In this document: positions 36,044 through 44,774 of the stretch, in pieces
Position numbering within the stretch: the stretch's first letter is position 1
Layout: the number at the start of each line of letters is the position of its first letter
From: Clostridia bacterium
GTDB lineage: Bacteria > Bacillota > Clostridia > Oscillospirales > QAKW01
Direction: 5' to 3'
NCBI GenBank assembly: GCA_017464525.1
Contig: JAFTZM010000002.1
Location: 62,001 to 126,000 of the forward strand
DNA length: 64,000 nt
The notes under the pieces: model-generated
The model's input: only the letters and a program-made list of their open reading frames with translations
The model's database searches: none
What the model was told of the DNA's origin: nothing
Program-made: the position numbers and the translations under genes

Positions 36044-36124
36044 TAAATAGATCCCGCTTGGGGCACTCTTCGTAAGGAATATTAGCCTTGTAAAAGTGCC
36101 CCCTCTTGGCGGGATCTATTTATT
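36041..36124. terminator. Large nested bidirectional terminator
   Basis: Outer arms AAATAGATCCCGC and GCGGGATCTATTT enclose a second stem GGGGCACT/AGTGCCCC. It ends both the dockerin-protein operon and the convergent AraC gene, whose stop lies at its right end. Confidence 0.8.
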
Positions 36125-36878
36125 TAAGATACTTCTTTCGGTAGGTGCCGGGAGAGATCCCGCAATATTTATGAAAGGCATTGGAAAAATAATAGGCGCT
36201 GCTATAGCCGCAAAGGGCGGCGATCTCGTTGATACGGTACTCCCCCTCCAGGAGCAGCTGCTTGGCATACTGCATCCGGATCCGGATCAGGTATTCAGAA
36301 GGGGTACATTGCATGGCCCTGCGGAATTTCCAAAGAAATCCGGTATAGGAAAGATGCAGCCGATCTGCCAACGCCCCCATATTGATCTTTTCCTCCAGAT
36401 GATCGGTCAGATATTGCACCGCTTGGGTGATATCCTCATCGGCTGCGGCGATCTCCTGCGCCTCCGGGCAGGCATGAAGGAAGTGCTCTGTCAGTAGCCA
36501 GGAAACGGTATGGGCATAGAATGCCGATGAATCATGCAGCCGGCCGCAGGCCGCCCGATCCAGCATCCCCGCCACCTCCAGCACCTGCTCCCGAGAAAGT
36601 TGCAGCTTTCCCGCAGGCAGCAGGGCAGAAAAAGGATCCTCGACGGGCAGATAAAAACCCATCTGGTGAAAATGAAGGGGATTCAGCATCTCCCGCTCAA
36701 AGGCAGCGTGAGGCGGGAAGCAGACCGCATCCCCAGCCTCGGCGATAAAGGTCGCGCCCTGCATGGTGCAGCGAAAAGAGCCCCCCGCCACTACCATCAG
36801 GATAAACCAGGGGCGGGAACCTTTTTTCAGTTCAAACTGTTCCTTCGCCGTGAAGGTGTGGTAAAATAAAAGTTCCAT
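36120..36878 (-). CDS. AraC-family transcriptional regulator
   Basis: A 252-residue regulator: an N-terminal cupin-type sensing domain (FIAEAGDAVCFPPHAAFE near 44-61) and a C-terminal AraC DNA-binding domain with LCGYSSAYYFSNAFHKYCGISP near the end, the second helix-turn-helix. It is divergent from the FAD-oxidoreductase/MBL pair, with overlapping promoters in the 93-bp gap, so it is the likely regulator of that pair and of itself. The effector is probably a carbohydrate; nothing identifies it. Confidence 0.92.
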   Translation of the reverse strand: MELLFYHTFTAKEQFELKKGSRPWFILMVVAGGSFRCTMQGATFIAEAGDAVCFPPHAAFEREMLNPLHFHQMGFYLPVEDPFSALLPAGKLQLSREQVLEVAGMLDRAACGRLHDSSAFYAHTVSWLLTEHFLHACPEAQEIAAADEDITQAVQYLTDHLEEKINMGALADRLHLSYTGFLWKFRRAMQCTPSEYLIRIRMQYAKQLLLEGEYRINEIAALCGYSSAYYFSNAFHKYCGISPGTYRKKYLK

Positions 36879-36908
36879 AATGCACCTACTGTAGAATTTT
36901 ATATCTTT

Positions 36909-36953
36909 ATGATAGCAAATTGCATTGTACTTGTCAATAAGCCGTGATACAAT
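36909..36953. promoter_or_regulatory. Overlapping divergent promoters of AraC and FAD-oxidoreductase genes
   Basis: Minus strand: TTGACA (complement of 36932-36937), 17-bp spacer, TATCAT (complement of 36909-36914). Plus strand: TTGTAC at 36925-36930, 17-bp spacer, TACAAT at 36948-36953. The two polymerase sites overlap, so binding at one should exclude the other. Confidence 0.7.
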
Positions 36954-36971
36954 GAAGATGAGGTGAAACTA

Positions 36972-38768
36972 ATGAACGAAAAGTTACTGCATAAAAACTT
37001 AAATTGCCAGCTTTGCGTTATCGGCGGCGGGCTTTCCGGCACCTTTGCGGCGCTGGCAGCCGCCCGGCGAGGAGTAAAGGTGGTTTTGATCCAGGATCGC
37101 CCCATGCTGGGGGGCAACGCTTCTTCGGAGATCCGGATGTGGGTACGGGGTGCCAAGGGCCCCTTCGACCGGGAGACCGGCCTCATCTCTGAACTGGAGG
37201 AGCGGAACATCCACGGCAATCCCACCCTGGTACATTCCGTTTTTGATGCTACTCTTTACGGCATGGTGCGGGAAAATCCCAACATTACCCTGCTGCTCAA
37301 CACCTCCTGCATGGATGCGGAGATGGAGGGAACCCGTATTAAGACTGTTACCGCATGGCAACTGACTACCTATACCGTTTTTCAGGTTACCGCAGAGCTC
37401 TTCGCCGATTGTTCCGGCGATAGTATTCTGGCCCCCCTGACCGGCGCCAACTACCGCAAGGGGCGGGAATCCAAAGAAGAATTCGGCGAGACCTTGGCCC
37501 AAGAAAAGGAGGACCCCTACACCATGGGCCTCTCCATCATCCTGGCCGCTCGGGAGACGGATCATCCGGTACAGTTTATCCCTCCTGCCTTTGCATCTGT
37601 ATACCCCACCGACGCTTCTTTTTCCAGCGCCAAGGAAGGGGAGCTCTATGTGCTGCCCCGGGCCCATGATGTGGGCACCAGCGGTGCCAATCTTTGGTGG
37701 GTAGAGTTGGGCGGCAACGGCGATTCCTTAGCAGACAGCGAGCTGGTGCGGGATAAGCTGATCGCCAACATCTACGGCGTATGGGATCACATCAAAAATC
37801 AGCAAGATCACGGCATGGAGAACTGGGAACTGGATTGGGTCGGCATTCTGCCCGGCAAGCGGGAATCCCGCCGGTATGTGGGAAAATACACCGTAACGGA
37901 ACACGACATCCGCTCCGGTGGCCATTTTGAGGATGAGATCGCCTACGGCGGCTGGCCGCTGGATGACCACAACCCCTACGGCATGGAATTGGGGAATGCC
38001 AATGATCATGCCTCCATCGTTATTCCCGTGGAGGAGGCCTATGGCCTGCCCTACCGTGCGCTGATCTCGGAAAATATTGAAAACCTAATGTTTGCCGGCC
38101 GGAATATCAGTGTGACCCATGTGGCCCTTTCCTCCACCCGGGTCATGGCCACCTGCGCTCTGCTGGGGCAGGCCTTGGGCACCGGCGCAGCAGTTGCGCT
38201 GAAATACGGCTGCACCTCTGCAGAGGTTTATCCCCGCCACATTCGGGAGGTACAGGCGGATCTGATGGACGACGGTGTTTTCCTCCCCCACTTCCGGCGG
38301 GAGATCTCTGCCCAGACCCTGCGGGGCGGCAAAAAACTACCCGCGGTGCTTTTCAACGGCATAGAGCGTCCCCGGGCCAAAGAGGACGAGAACGGGATCT
38401 GGCAGAATATCGGCGATAGCCTGACCTTCACCTTTGAGGAGCCGGAGGCCTTAGGGACCCTGCGGCTGCGGTTTGATCCGGATTATTCCAGAGAGTCGGT
38501 ATCGGTAAATAAAAAAATGCGGGTATTTGCCATGAAGCTGCACACCGGCAAGGATTTCCAGCCGGTGAAGGTAGCCAAGACCATTGTGAAGAGCTTTGCG
38601 GTATTTGCAGACGGCAAAGAGGTCTACAGCACCGATCAGAACTTCTTATCCCTGGTAAAGATCCCCCTGAACTGCACCGCCAGGGAAATCCGCGTCGAAT
38701 GGCGGGAGACCCACGGAGCCGAAAAGGTCCATCTCTTCGGCGCAGATTTTTTGGAGGAAAAAGTATGA
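36972..38768 (+). CDS. FAD-dependent oxidoreductase (FAD_oxidored type)
   Basis: A 598-residue flavoprotein. The dinucleotide-binding motif VIGGGLSGTFAALAAARRG lies near 17-35, followed by the family segment MLGGNASSEIRMWVRGA (about 47-63). HVALSSTRVMATCALLGQALGTGAA near 380-404 is typical of the FAD_oxidored family, often associated with polysaccharide use. A C-terminal beta domain (about 450-598) follows. The substrate is unknown. GAGGTG 7 nt upstream supports the ATG at 36972. It overlaps the following MBL-fold gene by 4 nt and faces the AraC regulator. Confidence 0.88.
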   Translation: MNEKLLHKNLNCQLCVIGGGLSGTFAALAAARRGVKVVLIQDRPMLGGNASSEIRMWVRGAKGPFDRETGLISELEERNIHGNPTLVHSVFDATLYGMVRENPNITLLLNTSCMDAEMEGTRIKTVTAWQLTTYTVFQVTAELFADCSGDSILAPLTGANYRKGRESKEEFGETLAQEKEDPYTMGLSIILAARETDHPVQFIPPAFASVYPTDASFSSAKEGELYVLPRAHDVGTSGANLWWVELGGNGDSLADSELVRDKLIANIYGVWDHIKNQQDHGMENWELDWVGILPGKRESRRYVGKYTVTEHDIRSGGHFEDEIAYGGWPLDDHNPYGMELGNANDHASIVIPVEEAYGLPYRALISENIENLMFAGRNISVTHVALSSTRVMATCALLGQALGTGAAVALKYGCTSAEVYPRHIREVQADLMDDGVFLPHFRREISAQTLRGGKKLPAVLFNGIERPRAKEDENGIWQNIGDSLTFTFEEPEALGTLRLRFDPDYSRESVSVNKKMRVFAMKLHTGKDFQPVKVAKTIVKSFAVFADGKEVYSTDQNFLSLVKIPLNCTAREIRVEWRETHGAEKVHLFGADFLEEKV

Positions 38769-39607
38769 AAATAACCTATTACGGCACCGGCGCCGGGGCA
38801 GGGATCCCGGAGATCTTCTGCTCCTGCCGTGTATGCGAGCACGCAAGAGCGCATCGGGGCCCCAACATCCGTACCCGCTCTCAGGCGGTAGTGGACGGTT
38901 GCCTCGGCATCGATTTTTCTGTAGACGCCTTTATGCACACCCTTTACGGCGGTTTAGATATGCGGCAGGTACGGAATGTGCTGATCACCCATTCCCACCA
39001 TGATCATTTTATGCCGGCAGACGCCATCAGCCGCCCCCTCTGGGAAGGGGAGCCCATGCGATTTTATGCCAGCGAAAAGAGCGGAAAAGGAATGCGAAAT
39101 GCCATCGAAAGCAATGAAAAAGCCTACCGAGAGGGCCGTCGGATCCGCACCAGCGATTACGCTCCGGAAATGCACTTTTTGGAGATGTTTACCCCCGTAC
39201 AGATCGGGGGCTATACCGTTACCCCTCTGCGGGCACGCCACGCCGAGGCGGTGGATGCCATGCTCTTTATCATTCAGGGCGAAAAAAATATCCTTTGGTG
39301 CCACGATACCGGCCTGCTACCGGAGGACACCAAGGAATACCTGAAAAACTGCGGTATTTCCTTTGATTTTGTTTCTCTCGATTGCACCCTTGCCCGGGGC
39401 AAGCAGATCACCAAAAGCCATATGGATCTGGAATGGTGCACCGAGACCGCCGCCTTCCTGCGGGAGATCGGTTGCATCGATGATCACACGATCCTTGCTT
39501 TGAGCCACATCGGCCACCTGGTGGAGCGCACCCACCGGGAGCTGGAAGAGGAGGCCGCCGCCTTGGGCTTTACCGTGGCCTACGACGGCAAAACCTATGA
39601 ATTCTGA
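38765..39607 (+). CDS. MBL-fold metallohydrolase, PhnP-like
   Basis: A 280-residue metallo-beta-lactamase-fold hydrolase. ITHSHHDHF near 75-83 is the metal-binding motif, and a later His/Asp pair occurs in WCHDTG and ALSHIGH. The N-terminus carries GTGAGAGIPEIFCSCRVCEHAR; its CxCxxC cysteines match the structural zinc site of PhnP-type enzymes. Such proteins hydrolyse cyclic phosphodiesters or act like lactonases. It overlaps the FAD oxidoreductase by ATGA. A paralogue lies at 50885-51760. Confidence 0.87.
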   Translation: MKITYYGTGAGAGIPEIFCSCRVCEHARAHRGPNIRTRSQAVVDGCLGIDFSVDAFMHTLYGGLDMRQVRNVLITHSHHDHFMPADAISRPLWEGEPMRFYASEKSGKGMRNAIESNEKAYREGRRIRTSDYAPEMHFLEMFTPVQIGGYTVTPLRARHAEAVDAMLFIIQGEKNILWCHDTGLLPEDTKEYLKNCGISFDFVSLDCTLARGKQITKSHMDLEWCTETAAFLREIGCIDDHTILALSHIGHLVERTHRELEEEAAALGFTVAYDGKTYEF

Positions 39608-39610
39608 TCA

Positions 39611-39638
39611 AAAAAGCGGAGCGCAAGCTCCGCTTTTT
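39611..39638. terminator. GCGGAGC-family terminator hairpin, copy after LP1
   Basis: AAAAAGCGGAGC and GCTCCGCTTTTT with a GCAA loop. It closes both the MBL gene and the minus-strand LP1 gene. The same hairpin, with loop variants, recurs near 41680, 42630, 44750, 47640 and 48535. Confidence 0.85.
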
Positions 39639-39639
39639 G

Positions 39640-40395
39640 TTATTCTGTTACATTATTCAATGCGGCGGCGATCTCTGCGCCAGGATCTACGGCGGATAGT
39701 TTAATAGAGTTTCCGCTCAAATTGTTAGAATAAATCCCGTTTCCTTCATCTAACAAATAGCCGGCACGTACGATTGGGAAAAACCCCATTTCTTCCGAGC
39801 AGTTTGTATTCTCTTCTGTATTCTCCTGAAGTAACAAAATACACTCTTTTCCCACCTGCAGATCTCGGCGTTTCATCGGGGAGGCCAGAATGGATGTTTC
39901 ATCTTCCCCGTAAAGGATCAAGTCCGGCGTTAATCCCATTCCATTTGCGGTTTTTACTTCAATCGTGCTCCCGGAGTAGGTTCCTTTATATATTTCGCTG
40001 ATCTCCACCGTGTAAGAGGTGATTTGTTGATTTAAAATATACCATTCATCGTTTAAAGCGCTCTTGCGGGTTCCGTCCGGATTTGTCATTACGTAGCCAT
40101 TATTCCGGATCACTTTTCCCCTGATGATCAAAACTGCATTTTGGATCAGTTCTTCTTGCGTAAAATGTGCTATACTTTCCGATACTTCAATAATCTTTTT
40201 TTCAACAGTTTCATTTTCCTTCGCATATTCGGTTTCAGGTTCGTCAGATACAGTAGGTGACTCCTGCATTTCAGCCGAAACTTCTTTGTTCTCAACAACA
40301 CTATCCGTTACTGCCGTCTCCGGGGAAGTCTCCTGCATCTTGCATGAGGTCATGACAAGTAATAAAACGAACAATATACTAATGATTTTTTTCAT
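39640..40395 (-). CDS. Family lipoprotein LP1
   Basis: A 251-residue predicted lipoprotein: signal sequence and lipobox MTSC (Cys18), an acidic Glu/Ser/Thr linker (about 20-75), then a conserved domain of about 170 residues. Shared blocks are LIIRGKVIRNNGYVMTNPDG, YTVEISEIYKG, and PDLILYGEDETSILASP, with the tail AEIAAALNNVTE common to the family. I do not recognise a named domain. It is 19 nt downstream of the protease gene MP1 and probably cotranscribed; a role as partner, substrate or inhibitor of the protease is inference. It is AT-rich relative to the upstream genes. Confidence 0.8.
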   Translation of the reverse strand: MKKIISILFVLLLVMTSCKMQETSPETAVTDSVVENKEVSAEMQESPTVSDEPETEYAKENETVEKKIIEVSESIAHFTQEELIQNAVLIIRGKVIRNNGYVMTNPDGTRKSALNDEWYILNQQITSYTVEISEIYKGTYSGSTIEVKTANGMGLTPDLILYGEDETSILASPMKRRDLQVGKECILLLQENTEENTNCSEEMGFFPIVRAGYLLDEGNGIYSNNLSGNSIKLSAVDPGAEIAAALNNVTE

Positions 40396-40414
40396 GATGG
40401 TTCTCCCCTTTCAA

Positions 40415-41311
40415 TTATGAAAGATTATACAACCTCTTTGCAGAGGTTATATCAGCATTGTGCAGACTTCTCTTTATGGTATCTGTACCAATTGACCCAT
40501 ACATTGTCCAGTTGGATGCAAAATCTTCATACTTATCTGCAAGTCCATGTGCATGCCCTATTTCATGCGTCATAACACTTTGAAAATCATATGTGCCTGT
40601 TACCGTTCCATCCGAGAAAGAATAAGCAGTATTTACAATAATGTCTGCCTCCACACCATAACCGTTTGAATCATAGCTAGTCCACACCAACATTAAAGTA
40701 CCATTTGTGCCTAAATAATTTGGAACAACGCAACTAATACCATCTTCTGTAGAATATGTTGTGGATGTCACCCCCTGATCAAATGCATACGTATTAACCT
40801 TTTCAATACCTAACGTTTCTATTCATGTACGTGAAGCATAATAAGTTGCAGCTTTAAATTCCTCAGAAAAACCTGTATATATTTTCAAAGATATAGTTTT
40901 ATTACTTGGAACTCCTTTATGAACGGCAGTATAAAAAGTTCGTGCCGGAGCCCAACGCATCGTTCCATCACTCATTAAAGCATACATATTAATAGCATAA
41001 AGTCCGTTTCTTGCAATAGAATTTGCACTAAATGTATATGAAGTTGTAGAACCGGACAGAATCTTATCATCAACCAGATAAGTATAATAATCAACATCTG
41101 CCTCCTTCATCTTAAGAACAGTAAGAGAATAACTCTGCACCGTTCCTGAGGAAGGCGGCGTCCATCTAATCGTTAATGCCGTTAAAGGATCAACTTCTTC
41201 ATATTCTAAAGGATACGTAATCGTCGGTGTAGTCGCAGCAGTCATGGAAAAAGGAACAAAGCAGATGGTCATAGTGATGGCCAAAAGAAATAAAATAATT
41301 TTCTTATACAT
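40415..41311 (-). pseudogene. Secreted metzincin-type protease MP1, interrupted by in-frame UGA
   Basis: One frame of 299 codons runs through this interval apart from a TGA at 40823-40825. The first part has a signal peptide (ending near TAA, residue 27) and a fibronectin-like beta domain (about 30-135). The second has HEIGHAHGLAD, a zinc-binding HExxHxxGxxD motif with Asp as third ligand, and a downstream MYG Met-turn candidate. The paralogue MP2 has Trp (TGG) where the TGA stands, so this is a single-base nonsense change. It is called a pseudogene because the catalytic domain follows the stop; readthrough is not excluded. The promoter and ribosome-binding site (AGGAGG) are intact. Confidence 0.8.
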
Positions 41312-41560
41312 AGTTACCTCCTGTAATTCATAGGTTTATAACGAACAAACTGCAGGAACCATTGGACTCGTCCCTTTCAAAGTTATTTTCACTTAAATTG
41401 TAGCATAAAAATATTGCTATTTCAATTCTCATAACGTACAAAAAGATTTGTCGAACATTAGTTATGTAAATGAAATTCAGTTTTCACCAAAATAAATAGT
41501 GACAAGCCTTTTAAAATATGATAACATATTATTTAGAGGGATTATTTTCCATTCGTTAAT
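41312..41560 (-). repeat. Long duplicated promoter/leader region upstream of MP1
   Basis: About 250 bp that is almost identical to 44381-44630 upstream of MP2. It contains the MP promoter and an ~80-nt leader with a GGACGAGTCCAATGGTTCC segment. Apart from these and the flanking repeat R1, I see no gene in the 392-bp interval 41312-41703. Confidence 0.8.
41397..41425 (-). promoter_or_regulatory. Predicted sigma-A promoter for MP1-LP1
   Basis: On the minus strand, TTGAAA (complement of 41420-41425), a 17-bp spacer, and TACAAT (complement of 41397-41402). An identical promoter precedes MP2. Confidence 0.7.
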
Positions 41561-41706
41561 TTTATTTAACCACACCTTTTTCCAAAAATCAAGGGATCGG
41601 GGAAAATGTTACGTAAATGTAACATTGCTTGTGTTGTTTCACTAAATTTAAGGCAAAAAACTTATCTAAAATCAACAAAGCGGAGCGCAAGCTCCGCTTT
41701 TTGTTA
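41561..41706 (-). repeat. Regulatory repeat R1 (terminator, operator, promoter)
   Basis: The first of four ~140-bp copies. On the minus strand it begins with the GCGGAGC hairpin (about 41674-41706) that terminates LP2. It continues with the palindrome ATGTTAC-N6-GTAACAT (41606-41625) and ends with a possible promoter, TTGATT (complement of 41587-41592), 17 bp, TTAAAT (complement of 41564-41569), pointing toward MP1. Confidence 0.8.
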
Positions 41707-42492
41707 TTCTGTTACATTATTCAATGCGGCGGCGATCTCTTCGGCTGCATTTACAGAAGAAATACTGATAGGATTTACCGCACTGTTATTCACATACGTT
41801 CCGGTAGAATCTTCTAACAGATAACCTGAACTACCAAAAGGATAGTACCCTTGTTCTTCTTTGAAAACACCGGTAATATGATTCAAAATTAAGATACACT
41901 CTTTACCGACCTCCAAATCCACCCGTTCCAATGGAGAAGCAAGAATAGAGGTCTCATCTTCGCCATACAAAATCAGATCCGGAGAAAAACCAAAGCCATT
42001 TTTAGTTTTTACATGAATCGTACTATCCGAATAGGATCCTTTATATATTTCCAGAATCTGCACGGTGTAGTCTGTAATTTGAGCATTAGGCGAATAGATA
42101 CCCTCTGAGTTTGTTCGGGTATTGTCCGGGTTTGTCATTATATACCCATTATTTCGAAGAACAATCCCTCGTATGATCAAATCGGCACGCTGAAGGATCT
42201 CGTTTTCCTCATATTTTACCTTTGTAATAGAAACATCTACATAGCTTTTTTCAGTAATTGGTTCAGACTCTATGGGTTCTTCCTGCTCTGCCTCTTCAAC
42301 ATCGAATGTTTCTTCGATCTGCTCAGTAACATTTTGAGAAATGTTTTCTTCTTCTGGCTCATTGGCGACAAATTGATCTAATGTAGCAACCGGTTGATCC
42401 CCTGCCCCGGCATCTTCCCGTTTACAAGCTGTTCCTGATAAAACAAGCCCCAGACACAACAGAAAAAACAATATGTTTCTGATCAACTTCAT
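41704..42492 (-). CDS. Family lipoprotein LP2
   Basis: A 262-residue paralogue of LP1 with lipobox SGTAC (Cys23). The acidic linker (about 25-85) is poorly conserved. The core repeats IRGIVLRNNGYIMTNPDNTR, DYTVQILEIYKGSYSDS, and PDLILYGEDETSILASPLER, and the tail ends AAEEIAAALNNVTE. AGGAGG precedes the ATG. It lies behind repeat R2 and is followed by the R1 hairpin, so it may be a single-gene cassette; readthrough from LP3 is also possible. There is no adjacent protease of its own. Confidence 0.82.
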   Translation of the reverse strand: MKLIRNILFFLLCLGLVLSGTACKREDAGAGDQPVATLDQFVANEPEEENISQNVTEQIEETFDVEEAEQEEPIESEPITEKSYVDVSITKVKYEENEILQRADLIIRGIVLRNNGYIMTNPDNTRTNSEGIYSPNAQITDYTVQILEIYKGSYSDSTIHVKTKNGFGFSPDLILYGEDETSILASPLERVDLEVGKECILILNHITGVFKEEQGYYPFGSSGYLLEDSTGTYVNNSAVNPISISSVNAAEEIAAALNNVTE

Positions 42493-42520
42493 AGTTCCGA
42501 TCCTCCTTTCTATCTAATTC

Positions 42521-42650
42521 TATTTAACCACACCTTTTTCCAAAAATCAAGGGATCGGGGAAATGTAACATTGCTTGTGTTGTTTCACTAAATTTAAGGC
42601 AAAAAACTTATCTAAAATCAACAAAGCGGAGCACAAGCTCCGCTTTTGGT
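42521..42650 (-). repeat. Regulatory repeat R2, operator partly deleted
   Basis: The second copy of the R repeat. The hairpin (about 42621-42648, ACAA loop) terminates LP3, and the promoter-like end faces LP2. About 10 bp are missing at the palindrome, which retains only the GTAACAT half. Confidence 0.8.
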
Positions 42651-43447
42651 TATTCTGTTACAGTATTCAATGCAGCGGCAATCTCTTCTGCCGCATTAGC
42701 CGCAGAGATACTGACCGGACTTGATAAACTATCATTTTTGAAGTTGCCATTATGATAGTATAGATACCCTGCCGAAGCGGTTGGGAAAAAACCGTTTTCT
42801 TCATCAAAAACAGCCGTCGTAATATTCTTGATCAGTAATATATACTCGTTTCCAACTATCAAATCGATTCGCTCCAAAGGCTCTGCCAATATTGTATTTT
42901 CATCTTCTCCATAAAGAATTAAATCTGGCGATAAGGATTTACCATTCATTGTTTTTACACGGATTGTATTTTGATTATATTCCCCCTTATACACTTGCTC
43001 TACCTGAACAGTATATTCTGTAACCTGACCATTTGTAGAGTATTCTCCTGCTGCATTTCTTCTGGTATTATCCGGATTAGTCATTACATATCCATGATTC
43101 TGCAAAACAATTCCTTTTACTATCAAATCAGACCGACGAATCATTTCTTCTTCTGTATAAGGGATCCGAGTGGTCGAAATAAAGAGTTTCGCTTTTTCCT
43201 GTGGTTCTGTAATTTCAAAAAGCTCTTTAGGGTCAGTTTCTGTCTCAACAGTTTCTGTTTTTAATTTCGCTTCTTCTTTTTTCTCAATAGTCTCGGAAAG
43301 AACTTCATCAACACCGTTTACTATCGGCTGATCCAAAGCAGCGATCTGTTGATCATCTGTTTCAGGATCTGTACGTTTACAGCTCACTAACGAGAATACA
43401 AATATTATACATATTAATAAAATCAGTGATTTTTTCATGCACCTCAT
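42650..43447 (-). CDS. Family lipoprotein LP3
   Basis: A 265-residue paralogue of LP1/LP2. After MRCMKKS, a hydrophobic stretch leads to lipobox SLVSC (Cys23). The linker (about 25-85) is Glu/Thr-rich. The core has LIVKGIVLQNHGYVMTNPDN, EYTVQVEQVYKG, PDLILYGEDENTILAEP and the tail AAEEIAAALNTVTE. AAAGGAGG lies 7 nt before the first ATG; a second ATG three codons later is possible. It follows the protease gene MP2 by 31 nt and is probably cotranscribed, repeating the MP1-LP1 order. Confidence 0.82.
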   Translation of the reverse strand: MRCMKKSLILLICIIFVFSLVSCKRTDPETDDQQIAALDQPIVNGVDEVLSETIEKKEEAKLKTETVETETDPKELFEITEPQEKAKLFISTTRIPYTEEEMIRRSDLIVKGIVLQNHGYVMTNPDNTRRNAAGEYSTNGQVTEYTVQVEQVYKGEYNQNTIRVKTMNGKSLSPDLILYGEDENTILAEPLERIDLIVGNEYILLIKNITTAVFDEENGFFPTASAGYLYYHNGNFKNDSLSSPVSISAANAAEEIAAALNTVTE

Positions 43448-43478
43448 ATCGTTTCCTCCTTTTCAAAAGCTTTATGGA

Positions 43479-44380
43479 TTATAATAATTGGGAAGCATAA
43501 ATCTGCCTTGCGGCCTTTAAATCATAAGTGTGCAATCCTCGCCTTATTGGTGTCACTTCAGTAACATATCCATACATAGTCCAATTTGAAGCAAATGATT
43601 GATACTTATCCCTAAGCCCCCAAACATGCCCTATCTCATGCGTCATAATACTTTGAAAATCAAAAGAAGTTGTTGTATATCCAATAGTATATGAATGAGC
43701 AGTGTTCACCTCAATATCAACCTCTGTAATTGCATTTTTTACAACTCTAACATGAGATATCATAAGCGGATTTTCTGTTGATGAAAAATAGGAATAACTG
43801 TATTGACACCATCGTTTTCTTTTAATTCATTAGAAGTTACTCCAGAATCAAATGAATATGTGTTTACCTTTTCAATTCCAAGATTATCAATCCATGTTCG
43901 TGTGCTATAGTATATTGCACCTTTTTGTTCATCTGTAAACCCGGTATATATTCTAAAAGAAATGATTTTCCCACTTGGAATTGTTCCTAAAGCACTATAA
44001 AAATAACCATCACTTGCATACTCTATTGATCCATCACTCATCACAGCATTCAAAGTAATCAAATAAGTACTATTTCCATCGACTGCACTTGCCCCGATCG
44101 TATACGATGTTGTTGTCGGAGATAAAATTTCTCTATCAACCAAAAAATTTCCGGCTCCACTACTCCCAAACTCTATACGCTGAACAGCAAGGACATAATT
44201 TGAAACAGTTCCAACAGACGGGGCTGTCCAACGAATTGTAACAGCAGTATACGGAAGAACCTCTGAATACTGTTCCGGCGAGGTAATGACTGGAACGGTA
44301 GTCGCAGCAGTCATGGAAAAAGGAACAACGCAGATGGTCATAGTGATAGCCAAAAGAAATAAAATAATTTTCTTATACAT
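43479..44380 (-). pseudogene. Secreted metzincin-type protease MP2, frameshifted
   Basis: A paralogue of MP1. The 5' part (signal peptide MYKKIILFLLAITMTI and beta domain) runs to about 43,783, and the 3' part, with HEIGHVWGLRD and WTMYG, is in another frame. One extra T in the run of five T (minus strand, about 43,781-43,785) would join them into a 300-residue product, the same size as MP1. Residues at the MP1 stop position are intact here (RTWIDNLG). Asp is again the third zinc ligand. Expression as a full protease would require slippage or a sequencing correction. Confidence 0.8.
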
Positions 44381-44630
44381 AGTTACCTCCTGTAATTCAT
44401 AGGTTTATAACGAACAAACTGCAGGAACCATTGGACTCACCCCCTTTCAAAGTTATTTTCACTTAAATTGTAGCATAAAAATATTGCTATTTCAATTTTC
44501 ATAACATACAAAATAATTTGTCGAACATTAGTTATGTAAATGAAATTCAGTTTTTGCCAAAATAAATAGTGACAAGCCTTTTAAAATATGATAACATATT
44601 ATTTAGAGGGATTATTTTCCATTCGTTAAT
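44381..44630 (-). repeat. Long duplicated promoter/leader region upstream of MP2
   Basis: Near-identical to 41312-41560. It includes AGGAGG, the ~80-nt leader and the MP promoter. No gene is visible in the 393-bp interval 44381-44773 beyond this region and repeat R3. Confidence 0.8.
44467..44495 (-). promoter_or_regulatory. Predicted sigma-A promoter for MP2-LP3
   Basis: On the minus strand, TTGAAA (complement of 44490-44495), a 17-bp spacer, and TACAAT (complement of 44467-44472). Confidence 0.7.
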
Positions 44631-44774
44631 TTTATTTAACCACACCTTTTTCCAAAAATCAAGGGATCGGAGAAATTGTTACGTAAATGTAACATTGCTT
44701 GTGCTCTTTTACCAAATTTCAGGCAAAAAACTTATTTAAAATCAACAAAGCGGAGCGCAAGCTCCGCTTTTTAT
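44631..44774 (-). repeat. Regulatory repeat R3
   Basis: The third R copy. Its hairpin (about 44744-44774) terminates the unrelated sugar isomerase operon, and its promoter-like end faces MP2. The palindrome is retained with one mismatch (TTGTTAC-N6-GTAACAT). Confidence 0.8.

Noticed and set aside
36041..36124. Riboswitch between the EEP lipoprotein and AraC genes
   Set aside because: The nested stems lie at the 3' ends of two convergent genes and are explained as a bidirectional terminator.
40823..40825. Selenocysteine at the in-frame TGA of MP1
   Set aside because: The paralogue has Trp, not Cys or Sec, at the position, and no SECIS-like hairpin is evident downstream.
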